From the NCBI GenBank assembly GCA_964439435.1, contig CAYTOF010000096.1, forward strand, positions 1 through 5,388: a DNA stretch of 5,388 bases. Direction: 5' to 3'. The stretch comes from CAYTOF01 sp964439435 (GTDB lineage Bacteria > Bacillota > Clostridia > Oscillospirales > QAMX01). Positions 1-5,388 of this stretch are shown here, in pieces. The translations under genes were made by a program, and so were the position numbers. Each line of letters opens with the position of its first letter. Position 1 is the stretch's first letter. The notes below the pieces were generated by a model, which did not search any database, was not told the origin of the DNA, and saw only the letters and a list, made by a program, of their open reading frames with translations.

Positions 1-66
1 ACTGCCTGAACTGCAAAATATCAATTTAAAAAATCAATTTTTAGAGGTTACCTTTTGACACAAGCT
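1..66. other. Sequence downstream of the kinase, no gene identified
   Basis: An AT-rich stretch following the kinase stop. It holds an 8-bp direct repeat, atcaattt (20-27 and 33-40), but no hairpin with a T-run that would act as a terminator and no supported start codon. The operon may continue beyond the left edge. Confidence 0.4.
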
Positions 67-1080
67 TTAGTAATTTAGACTTTTTATGACAATATCCTTT
101 AAAGAATTGTCTTTGTTATTCCCGTTAGCAAGTTCTATGGCCCATAGAACAGCGCCAACTGCAGGCGATACTGTAAGTGGGTAGTAATAAATGTTCTTTT
201 TTGTCAGAAGTTCAATTTCTGTTTTGCATGTTTCCATCATTTTGTTAGATTGTGCTTTTAAAGTTGCCGAACCAACTAAAGCGATATCAATATCCGGAGA
301 ATCATAATTTAAATTATTTATACAACCAGCAATTGAAAGTGCGAATTGCTTGCCAAATGAAATCAATAAATTATTTGCAACTTTATCTCCATTATTTGCA
401 GCAGTATAGAGAACTTCATTGTGTATATCTGTGTGCGAAATATAGCCACTATAGTGAGAGTCGTAAATAGATTGAGTTAAAAGAGCAGGGTTATCAATTT
501 GTAATAATGAAAATAGCAAATCAGACATTTGAGTTTTGGGTCCACATCGATAAAAAGAACTGTATACAGCACAGATGACACGATTTGTCATTCCGGCTGC
601 TCCGCCTAAATCTCCAAAAGCTTCTCCTGTCCCGCCCACTTGCAGCCAATTTCCGGCTGGATCAATACCTCCAACAGAGTTTCCGGTTCCGTTAACAAAA
701 CAAACGCCATAACCGCTGGGACATGCTGCTTTTATCCCTAAAAAGGAATCGTTGAAAACAAGTGTCTTTTTAATACCCAGAGAATGGAGATATTTCTCCA
801 TACGAGACTTTTGAGACGGGATGTCAATTCCTGCCATACCTAAGACAGCTGCTGAAATATCACTTATTTGGACTTTAGCGCTTTTGAGAGCATCTGTAAG
901 AATACTCTCAAACTCATCGGTCATTTCATAAAATCCGCCACTGTAGACTTCATGATTTGTTGGTCCACCTGTTGTTTTAGATATAAAATTGCCGCTTGTT
1001 GAAAAAATATAAAAATCACTCTTGGTGCCGCCACCATCTACGCCAAGGACAAGCTTTTCGTTTTTTGAAATTCCAAACAT
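67..1080 (-). CDS. BadF/BadG/BcrA/BcrD-family sugar kinase (N-acetylglucosamine kinase-like)
   Basis: Predicted cytoplasmic ATP-dependent kinase of the ASKHA fold, 337 residues, close to the usual family length. Seen in the sequence: phosphate-1 motif DGGGTK (residues 15-20), LGMAGID (80-86), an ND pair at 110-111 whose Asp fits the catalytic base, NGTGNS (130-135), a second glycine-rich loop GGTGEAFGDLGG (149-160), and VGSA near the C-terminus. The frame stays open upstream to 1164, but ATG at 1080 is chosen: GAGGT lies 5 nt before it, the protein then begins just ahead of the phosphate-1 strand, and the longer version would sit inside the GH4 gene. One base separates the GH4 stop from this ATG, so translation is probably coupled. 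Family members phosphorylate GlcNAc, glucosamine or related sugars; the exact substrate cannot be read here. Inference: it phosphorylates the free sugar released by the GH4 enzyme. The family is sure, the substrate is not. Confidence 0.88.
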   Translation of the reverse strand: MFGISKNEKLVLGVDGGGTKSDFYIFSTSGNFISKTTGGPTNHEVYSGGFYEMTDEFESILTDALKSAKVQISDISAAVLGMAGIDIPSQKSRMEKYLHSLGIKKTLVFNDSFLGIKAACPSGYGVCFVNGTGNSVGGIDPAGNWLQVGGTGEAFGDLGGAAGMTNRVICAVYSSFYRCGPKTQMSDLLFSLLQIDNPALLTQSIYDSHYSGYISHTDIHNEVLYTAANNGDKVANNLLISFGKQFALSIAGCINNLNYDSPDIDIALVGSATLKAQSNKMMETCKTEIELLTKKNIYYYPLTVSPAVGAVLWAIELANGNNKDNSLKDIVIKSLNY

Positions 1081-1081
1081 C

Positions 1082-2493
1082 TTATACCTCTTCAAAAAAT
1101 TGTGGCAAATATTTCCTATTGGATTCAAGCATTTCATCAAGACACTTTTTCGCCACTTCAACATCCCCGATGAGAGGATTGATGGCCAATGCGTACAATG
1201 CTTCGTCTTTGTCGCCCGTTAAAGCGGCGTTGACTGTATGTTTCTCATATGCTTTTACCGTGCGCATCATATCTTGTATATGAGCATTGTTGAAATGTTC
1301 TACAGGGCATGGGTGAAAACCTTCTCTTGTGATTTTAGTGGGTATTTCGACAACGTCGTCGTATTCCATCCACGGAAGAGCACCTAAGTTTTTAAGGTTG
1401 ACAACATGAATTTCATTCAAGTCATTTTCAATAGCATTAATCAATGAGACTGCTGCTTCGCTATAAAGAGCACCGCCTCGTTTATTCAGCACCTCTGGTT
1501 TTATGTGTAAATCTTCATCTGCATAAATATCTAATAACTCATTTTCGATTTCAATGCATTCTTCTCCGCGTGTTTTTGAAGTAGCTTTCTCAAGCAGTTC
1601 ATTTAATTTTCTGGTACGCCCGTAAAAATATTCAAGATAACCACACGGTATGGCTGAAAATAGTTGTGAATATTTGTTTAAAACGTTTTCACTGTAAAAA
1701 CTGTCATACAGTGTATGAATCACTTCTTTATTATTTTCTAAAACTGAAGTAATCCAAGAAAGATGGTTAAGCCCAACATATGTTATTTGGGTGTTTGGAC
1801 CTATTAGTTCCTCTACTTTTCTTAACATATTTATCGGAATATTACAAAGTCCAACCATTTTAATTTTTGAATTATTCAGAATTGCCTGGGCGATAATACC
1901 CGATGGATTGGAAAAGTTGATCAAATTTGCCACCCGCATTCCCATCTTCATGTATCTGACCGATTACCGTGAACGCTCGCTCAAAGATGTCATCACACAA
2001 TTGGAACCGGGGCTATTCAAAAAGGTCACCGGCCTGGATGTCAAAGATTTTGAACTTTNNNNNNNNNNAAATTTGCTTTAGGACACAAAGATTCCATTTT
2101 ATGTACAATATCCATCATTACGGGAATTGTTCGAAGAGCTTTTAAGAAACCCCCTATTCCTGTTGTCTCTTGGCCTATCAATCCATATTTCAAAGGGATT
2201 CTTTCGTCGTTTATGCGTGCGGCTAATCTACCCACTCGTATTTGTGTCAAGACATAATCGGCTCCACTTAGAGCAACATCAAGGCTTTCACTCAAAACAA
2301 CATTTGTATCTAAACCGGAAAATAATATCATTCTGTTAATCAACGCGCCGACGATTTCAAGCTTATTTCTATCGATATCCATCAGCACTATTTCGCTGAC
2401 ACTCAATGTGGCCTTGCGATTCATGAGACCTTCAATTATTTCCGGCGTATAAGTAGATCCAGCACCTATGATAGCTATTTTAATTTTTTTCAT
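1082..2493 (-). CDS. 6-phospho-beta-glucosidase-like glycosidase, GH4 family, interrupted in this assembly
   Basis: GH4 enzymes use NAD+ and a divalent metal to hydrolyse 6-phospho-glycosides in the cytoplasm by an oxidation-elimination route. The N-terminal part (2077-2493, 139 residues) has the Rossmann motif GAGSTYTPE (residues 10-18), LMDID (37-41), QIRVG (84-88) and ERIPLKYGLIGQETTGIGG (97-115). The C-terminal part (1082-1930, 282 residues) carries INFSNPSG, GLCNIP, GLNH, IPCGYLEYF and KRGGALYSEAA. Foreign sequence and ten Ns (1931-2068) separate them. Deleting 146 bp between the two copies of aaatttgc gives an in-frame protein of 421 residues, near the normal length. In it Cys168 and His195 are the likely metal ligands and Tyr237 the likely catalytic tyrosine. 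The ATG at 2493 has GGGTGA (2500-2505) 6 nt upstream. The N-terminal half resembles LicH/CelF-type 6-phospho-beta-glucosidases, but alpha- versus beta-specificity and the sugar are inferred. The organism probably has an intact gene. Confidence 0.87.
1086..1090 (-). promoter_or_regulatory. Ribosome binding site of the sugar kinase, inside the GH4 3' end
   Basis: On the minus strand GAGGT lies 5 nt upstream of the ATG at 1080 and is formed by the last sense codons of the GH4 gene (Glu-Glu-Val-stop). It decides the kinase start and suggests translational coupling to GH4. Confidence 0.75.
1923..1930. repeat. 8-bp direct repeat, left copy (aaatttgc)
   Basis: Identical to 2069-2076. On the minus strand both copies encode Ala-Asn plus the first two bases of Leu, residues that occur once in the GH4 protein. 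It is either the overlap at which a misassembly happened or a target-site duplication. Confidence 0.8.
1931..2058 (+). other. Foreign 128-bp block inside the GH4 gene; fragment of a helicase-like coding sequence
   Basis: This stretch does not fit the GH4 protein on the minus strand. On the plus strand it is open throughout and reads ATRIPIFMYLTDYRE, then SLKDVITQLEPGLFKK, then VTGLDVKDFEL. By recall this resembles part of large DEAD/DEAH-helicase or restriction-type proteins, an assignment I cannot verify. Its GC content (60 of 128 bases, 47%) and codon choice (CTG, ACC, CGT, GTC) differ from the AT-rich neighbours. It has no start, no stop and no terminal inverted repeats, and ends abruptly at the Ns. 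It is most likely a chimeric contig end rather than a gene at this locus. Confidence 0.7.
2059..2068. other. Assembly gap (ten Ns)
   Basis: Ten consecutive Ns mark a scaffold join of nominal length. The base right after it (2069) is the first base of the second aaatttgc copy, so the contigs probably overlapped by about 8 bp and the true gap is likely zero or negative. Confidence 0.95.
2069..2076. repeat. 8-bp direct repeat, right copy (aaatttgc)
   Basis: Second copy of the 1923-1930 octamer, starting directly after the Ns. Joining base 1930 to base 2077 keeps one copy and restores the GH4 frame as CPKANLINFSNPSG. Confidence 0.8.
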
Positions 2494-2527
2494 CCGGTTT
2501 CACCCAAAACAAACAAGTATGGTCTCA

Positions 2528-3052
2528 TTATTCTGCCTCTATGATGCCATAGCCACCGTCATTACGTGTATACACTACACATATTCTATTATCTGCTTCA
2601 GAGTTTTTGAATAGGTAAAATTGATGGTTTAATAGCTCCATTTGCATAACAGCCTCTTCTTCAGTCATAGGTTTTAATTCAAAACGTTTTCTACGTATCA
2701 TACCTTCAAAACCATCGGCGGCAACAGAAGTTGTGGCAACAGTTCTATCAAAGGCACCATCGCGCAATCTCTTTTCGAGCTTGGTTTTATGCTTCTTAAT
2801 TTGTCGAACAATTGCATCAATAGAGTTGTCAAGTGCTGCAAAAGGATCTCCACTTTTGTCTTCGGCTCTGAAATACATATGGGAGCTTCTGATAGTGACT
2901 TCTACAACAGAAATACCTCTGACTTCACTGAACTTCACATCTGCAACTGCTTCATCTGGAAAGAATTTCTCTAATTTTGCTAACTTTTTATCAACGCCTC
3001 TAAGAACTTGATCACTAACATTTGTTTTACGCTTTTCAATATTTACCAACAT
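2528..3052 (-). CDS. hpf: Ribosome hibernation promoting factor, long form
   Basis: Long HPF (HPF/RaiA/YfiA family, 174 residues) binds the 30S decoding region and drives formation of inactive 100S ribosome dimers in stationary or starved cells. The N-terminal domain (about 1-95) shows the beta-alpha-beta pattern, with DKKLAKLEKFF (21-31), VEVTIRSSHMYFRAED (50-65) and the basic helix IDAIVRQIKKHKTKLEKR (78-95). A variable linker follows (about 98-115). The C-terminal dimerisation domain carries IRRKRFELKPMTEEEAVMQMELLNHQFYLF (119-148) and ends in YTRNDGGYGIIE. Both domains are complete and the length is typical. GGAGG (3060-3064) lies 7 nt before the ATG, and a sigma-A-type promoter lies further upstream. 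The gene leads into GH4 after 34 bp with no visible terminator, so the sugar genes may be cotranscribed; this is not the hpf-secA order common in Firmicutes. Confidence 0.95.
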   Translation of the reverse strand: MLVNIEKRKTNVSDQVLRGVDKKLAKLEKFFPDEAVADVKFSEVRGISVVEVTIRSSHMYFRAEDKSGDPFAALDNSIDAIVRQIKKHKTKLEKRLRDGAFDRTVATTSVAADGFEGMIRRKRFELKPMTEEEAVMQMELLNHQFYLFKNSEADNRICVVYTRNDGGYGIIEAE

Positions 3053-3116
3053 ATATTATCCTCCAAAAGAAAATTATTGAATCTAAAATCAAGTTAATAG
3101 CTCAAATGACAAATAC

Positions 3117-3145
3117 ATTATACTACAAAACAGAAAATTTTTCTA
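3117..3145 (-). promoter_or_regulatory. Predicted sigma-A promoter of hpf (and possibly the sugar genes)
   Basis: On the minus strand a perfect TATAAT (3117-3122) is preceded after 17 bp by TAGAAA (3140-3145), four of six matches to TTGACA. The -10 lies about 65 bp upstream of the hpf ATG, leaving an AT-rich leader. A 13-bp palindrome, agaaaatttttct (3132-3144), overlaps the -35 and could be an operator or only AT-rich chance. Confidence 0.6.
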
Positions 3146-3165
3146 TCAGAAAATAACTATAGTTG

Positions 3166-3198
3166 AGACATTACAAAACTTTCGTACTCATAATGTCT
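3166..3198. repeat. 8-bp inverted repeat between the divergent promoters
   Basis: agacatta (3166-3173) and taatgtct (3191-3198) are perfect reverse complements separated by 17 bp. The right arm ends 8 bp before the -35 of the plus-strand promoter, and the left arm lies about 20 bp upstream of the hpf -35. This position suits a dimeric regulator, but an 8-bp match in AT-rich DNA can be chance. Confidence 0.4.
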
Positions 3199-3206
3199 AA
3201 TGATTG

Positions 3207-3235
3207 TTGACATGACGGTTCAATTGGCATATACT
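3207..3235 (+). promoter_or_regulatory. Predicted sigma-A promoter for the membrane protein/radA genes
   Basis: A perfect TTGACA (3207-3212) is followed after exactly 17 bp by TATACT (3230-3235), five of six matches to TATAAT. Transcription would start near 3242, giving a leader of about 26 nt with GGAGA (3256-3260) 7 nt before the ATG at 3268. This is the strongest promoter match in the window. Confidence 0.8.
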
Positions 3236-3267
3236 TGTAATTAATGAATACTAATGGAGACACCTGA

Positions 3268-3879
3268 ATGAATAAATTTAAGAAAACAACCTCGTATAAA
3301 CTATTTCAGGCTACTATGAATGTTTTTTGGTATCAACTTGGAGCCGCAGTAGTGGTTTATATAATATTTACAATGTTTGTTATGATATTGTTTTCAGATG
3401 AAAACAATAATATTGGTAAATATACTAATTTACTCACAACACTTGCCACAGAGTTGTTTGTTTTTTATCTAGTCTATAAACGCATGTGGAAATTTGGAGA
3501 CGAGCACAGAGGTGATGTTTTGGTAGGCGTGACTGTCAGAAAACCACTGAACGGTTTGCTTGCCGGCCTTGCTGCCATGTCTCCTACTATAATCTGTCTG
3601 GTTCTTGATACGATTATCAGACTTGTTTTTGACAAACCATCAATTTTTGGTGAGATATTTTTATATTTGTTGTTCCCTTTCACACCATATTTTGATATTG
3701 TAAAGCCGATTATATCAACCAAGCTAAACAACAGCTCCTTTGCAGCGTTACTGTTTTATATTCCAACGGTTATTCCTGTACCGTTAATCTCCATGTTAGC
3801 TTTTAGAAATGGCATGAAAGGTGTATGGCAAAACTTCACCTTCAAGAAAAATTATAGTATATCATCAAACGCAGAATGA
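3268..3879 (+). CDS. Integral membrane protein of unknown function
   Basis: 203 residues; I do not recognise a family. There is no cleavable-looking signal peptide: the N-terminus is short and basic (MNKFKKTTSYK). Hydrophobic segments are visible at about 21-42, 53-70, 94-121, 125-145 and 156-179, so four or five membrane spans are likely. Between spans two and three is a charged loop with MWKFGDEHRGD (73-83). A proline-rich stretch, FYIPTVIPVPLISMLAFRNG (163-182), forms the last segment, and the tail is polar and basic. The ATG is supported by GGAGA 7 nt upstream and by the strong promoter at 3207-3235. No terminator separates it from radA 73 bp downstream, so the two are probably cotranscribed. 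That link gives no clear function, since RadA is cytosolic. The reading frame is convincing; the function is open. Confidence 0.75.
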   Translation: MNKFKKTTSYKLFQATMNVFWYQLGAAVVVYIIFTMFVMILFSDENNNIGKYTNLLTTLATELFVFYLVYKRMWKFGDEHRGDVLVGVTVRKPLNGLLAGLAAMSPTIICLVLDTIIRLVFDKPSIFGEIFLYLLFPFTPYFDIVKPIISTKLNNSSFAALLFYIPTVIPVPLISMLAFRNGMKGVWQNFTFKKNYSISSNAE

Positions 3880-3974
3880 ATAATAACAATCCAACCAACG
3901 TCCAAGTGAAATTTATGCCTGATCCGAAGATTAAGTTGCATGAGGTATTGCAATGGCCAAAAATAACAATTTGA
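3876..3974 (+). CDS. Possible 32-residue small ORF linking the membrane protein gene and radA
   Basis: The ATG at 3876 overlaps the TGA of the membrane protein gene (ATGA), and the frame runs 32 codons to a TGA at 3972-3974, overlapping the first 22 bases of radA in another frame. The peptide begins MNNNNPTNVQVKF, continues MPDPKIKLHEVLQWPKITI, and has no membrane segment. There is no Shine-Dalgarno upstream, so translation would depend on re-initiation after the membrane protein stop. It could be a coupling or leader peptide that keeps ribosomes moving towards radA, or a chance frame. Radical Asn content at the start simply reflects AAT/AAC runs. I recognise no homologue. Confidence 0.3.
   Translation: MNNNNPTNVQVKFMPDPKIKLHEVLQWPKITI
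3942..3946 (+). promoter_or_regulatory. Ribosome binding site of radA
   Basis: GAGGT lies 6 nt before the ATG at 3953 and fixes the start. It lies inside the possible small ORF, so ribosomes translating that ORF would cross it. Confidence 0.75.
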
Positions 3975-5335
3975 AATATCTTTGTGATAGCTGCGGTTAT
4001 GACTCGGTTAAATGGTATGGGAAATGCCCCTCCTGTGGGCAATGGGATACTTTAAAGGAATTTAAGGTACCAACAAATGATAACTTTGACCTTTCTAACG
4101 TAGTTATTTCGAAAGATCCACCGGTCAAATTAAGCGAAATTACTAAAGAAGACGAAATACGATACAATACCGGCATAAATGAATTTGATCGAGTGTTGGG
4201 TGGCGGAGCCGTTAAAGGTTCTCTGGTTTTAATTGGAGGAGAGCCCGGAATCGGTAAATCGACATTGATGTTGCAAATTTGTGATAAATTATCCAATATT
4301 GGAAGTATATTATATGCCTCCGGTGAAGAATCAAAACATCAGATAAAATTGCGAGCACAACGACTCGGCTCATTTCCTGACAATCTGTATATCATGCCTG
4401 AAACTAACTTGGATTTAATTATTCACACAATGCGTGCGCTGCAACCCACTGTTTTAGTTGTGGACTCAATACAAACTGTCTACAAATCCGGATTGTCTGC
4501 AGCTCCCGGTAATATAACCCAAATTAGAGAATGTGCTATGATCTTGATGAGAGAAGCAAAAAACAGTGGATGCATCATATTTTTAGTTGGCCATGTAAAC
4601 AAAGATGGTGAAATTGCGGGTCCCAAAATTCTTGAACATATGGTCGACTGTGTTTTATATTTTGAAGGTGAACGCCTTAATGAAAATCGTATACTGCGCA
4701 CCGCAAAAAATCGATTTGGCCCATCAAACGAAATCGGTGTATTTGAAATGCGCAAAAATGGTTTAATTGAAGTTACAAATCCTTCTGCCGTATTGCTTGC
4801 GGAAAGACCCACCAATGTGCCCGGAACCTGTATTACTGCAGTTATGGAAGGCACCAGGCCCATATTGGCAGAAATTCAAGCTCTTGTTTCCCCTACTGTC
4901 TTTGGTAATCCAAGAAGAGTAGCTTCTGGATTTGATTACAATAGAGCTGTTCTCTTGTTGGCAATCTTAGAGAAAATCACCAAACTACCTCTTGGCAACT
5001 GCGATGTATATATAAATGTTGTAGGTGGACTTAAAATCGATGAACCGGTTTCTGATTTAGCGACAATTATTGCGATTGCTTCCAGTTTCTATGATAAACC
5101 TGTCATTTCAGACGCCCTCGCCATTGGCGAAGTTGGGCTGACAGGTGAATTACGGCGCGTTTCCTCTATTGAACAAAGACTAGCCGAAGCTTCCAGAATG
5201 AAAATTTCACGTTGCATTTGTCCCTATAATTTTGATAAAGATAATAATCCTCATGGGAACCTAGATATAGTAAACTCAAAAAACATTACTGAAGCAATTG
5301 CAGTAGCTCTTGGTAAAGTCAATTCGCCAAAATAG
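3953..5335 (+). CDS. radA: DNA repair protein RadA (RadA/Sms)
   Basis: RadA is a hexameric RecA-like ATPase that promotes branch migration and processing of recombination intermediates during repair and transformation. At 460 residues it has the normal full length. Seen in order: a four-cysteine zinc finger (Cys11, Cys14, Cys25, Cys28); the GINEFDRVLGGG segment (74-85); Walker A GGEPGIGKST (95-104); SGEES (123-127); Walker B TVLVVDSIQT (166-175); GHVNKDG with KILEHMVD (213-232); the RadA signature KNRFG (252-256); and a C-terminal Lon-protease-like domain from about 275, with FGNPRRVASGFDYNR (317-331), GGLKIDEPVSDLA (358-370) and GEVGLTGELR (392-401). No key motif is missing. It lies downstream of the membrane protein gene without its own clear promoter, so it is probably transcribed from 3207-3235. 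In many Firmicutes radA is followed by disA; the window ends too early to tell, and the next 53 bases do not look like a disA start. Confidence 0.97.
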   Translation: MAKNNNLKYLCDSCGYDSVKWYGKCPSCGQWDTLKEFKVPTNDNFDLSNVVISKDPPVKLSEITKEDEIRYNTGINEFDRVLGGGAVKGSLVLIGGEPGIGKSTLMLQICDKLSNIGSILYASGEESKHQIKLRAQRLGSFPDNLYIMPETNLDLIIHTMRALQPTVLVVDSIQTVYKSGLSAAPGNITQIRECAMILMREAKNSGCIIFLVGHVNKDGEIAGPKILEHMVDCVLYFEGERLNENRILRTAKNRFGPSNEIGVFEMRKNGLIEVTNPSAVLLAERPTNVPGTCITAVMEGTRPILAEIQALVSPTVFGNPRRVASGFDYNRAVLLLAILEKITKLPLGNCDVYINVVGGLKIDEPVSDLATIIAIASSFYDKPVISDALAIGEVGLTGELRRVSSIEQRLAEASRMKISRCICPYNFDKDNNPHGNLDIVNSKNITEAIAVALGKVNSPK

Positions 5336-5388
5336 GTGGGCGGTCAAAGTAAAAGCAAGGTTAGACAGAGTAAAAGTAAAGTGATAGA
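5336..5388 (+). other. Possible start of a Lys/Ser-rich reading frame, or tandem 21-bp repeat, after radA
   Basis: A GTG follows the radA TAG directly and in the same frame, and the frame is open to the window edge: MGGQSKSKVRQSKSKVI. It contains a 21-bp tandem repeat (5345-5365 and 5366-5386, 16 of 21 identical) encoding QSKSKV twice. Four of the five differences are synonymous third-position changes (CAA/CAG, AGC/AGT, AAG/AAA, GTT/GTG), as expected if translation is selected. No good Shine-Dalgarno precedes the GTG. It may be a new gene, a readthrough extension of RadA, or untranslated repeat DNA. Confidence 0.3.

Noticed and set aside
20..40. Terminator or regulatory repeat after the kinase (atcaattt twice)
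   Set aside because: The repeats are direct, not inverted, so they form no hairpin; AT-rich chance is likely.
55..83. TTGACA at 55-60 as a promoter
   Set aside because: No -10-like sequence occurs 16-18 bp downstream, and it would point antisense into the kinase gene.
1081..1164. N-terminal extension of the kinase to an ATG at 1164
   Set aside because: The extra 28 residues overlap the GH4 coding sequence in another frame and have no ribosome binding site. The ATG at 1080 has GAGGT at the right distance and matches the family N-terminus.
1931..1951. Separate start codon for the C-terminal GH4 fragment at 1951
   Set aside because: The first seven codons (MKMGMRV) lie in the foreign block, and the real GH4 sequence begins at the Ala codon at 1930. 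This start is an artefact of the join.
1931..2058. Insertion sequence or transposon inside GH4
   Set aside because: No transposase motifs or terminal inverted repeats are visible, and both ends lie in mid coding sequence. It is retained only as an alternative because of the 8-bp flanking repeat.
1791..2081. Plus-strand ORF through the foreign block as a native gene
   Set aside because: Its first part is antisense to the conserved GH4 sequence and its end runs into Ns. Only the middle part is meaningful, as a foreign fragment.
3830..3858. Internal promoter for radA with TATAGT at 3853-3858
   Set aside because: The position 17 bp upstream (aaaact-like) does not resemble a -35, and the upstream promoter at 3207 explains expression.
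4480..4863. Minus-strand 127-codon ORF inside radA
   Set aside because: It is antisense to the highly conserved RadA core, with no ribosome binding site or recognisable protein; a shadow frame.

Overview
The window looks like a piece of a draft genome or metagenome assembly from a low-GC Gram-positive bacterium, most likely of the Clostridia (Firmicutes). The reasons are AT-rich DNA, strong GGAGG/GAGGT ribosome binding sites, a long-form (two-domain) hibernation factor, a RadA of Firmicutes type, and a GH4 phospho-glycosidase paired with a BadF-type sugar kinase. A run of ten Ns at 2059-2068 marks a scaffold join. No rRNA, tRNA, CRISPR array or insertion sequence was seen.

Layout. The left half is read on the minus strand: hpf (2528-3052), a GH4 6-phospho-glycosidase gene (1082-2493, interrupted in this assembly) and a BadF/BcrA-type sugar kinase (67-1080). 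These lie close together (34 bp, then 1 bp) with no visible terminator between them. The right half is read on the plus strand: an unrecognised integral membrane protein (3268-3879), a possible 32-residue ORF (3876-3974) and radA (3953-5335). A possible new reading frame runs off the end of the window (5336-5388). The two halves diverge from a 215-bp intergenic region (3053-3267) that holds a promoter for each side and an inverted repeat.

Main anomaly. Inside the GH4 gene sit 128 bp of unrelated, more GC-rich sequence followed by the ten Ns. The block is bounded by an 8-bp direct repeat (aaatttgc at 1923-1930 and 2069-2076). Removing one repeat copy plus the block and the Ns (146 bp) restores a single 421-residue GH4 reading frame with the family's conserved INFSNPSG segment intact. 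The foreign piece is itself open on the plus strand and looks like a fragment of a large helicase/restriction-type protein. A chimeric contig end joined by a scaffolder is the simplest explanation; a real insertion with an 8-bp target duplication is the alternative.

How the genes may work together. The GH4 enzyme would split a 6-phosphorylated disaccharide into a sugar phosphate and a free sugar, and the kinase could phosphorylate the free sugar so that both halves enter metabolism. HPF dimerises ribosomes in non-growing cells, and RadA processes recombination intermediates. Their linkage to the sugar genes and to the membrane protein is positional only. I found no clearly new biological system here. 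The least explained real loci are the membrane protein/small ORF/radA chain and the repeat-containing frame after radA.
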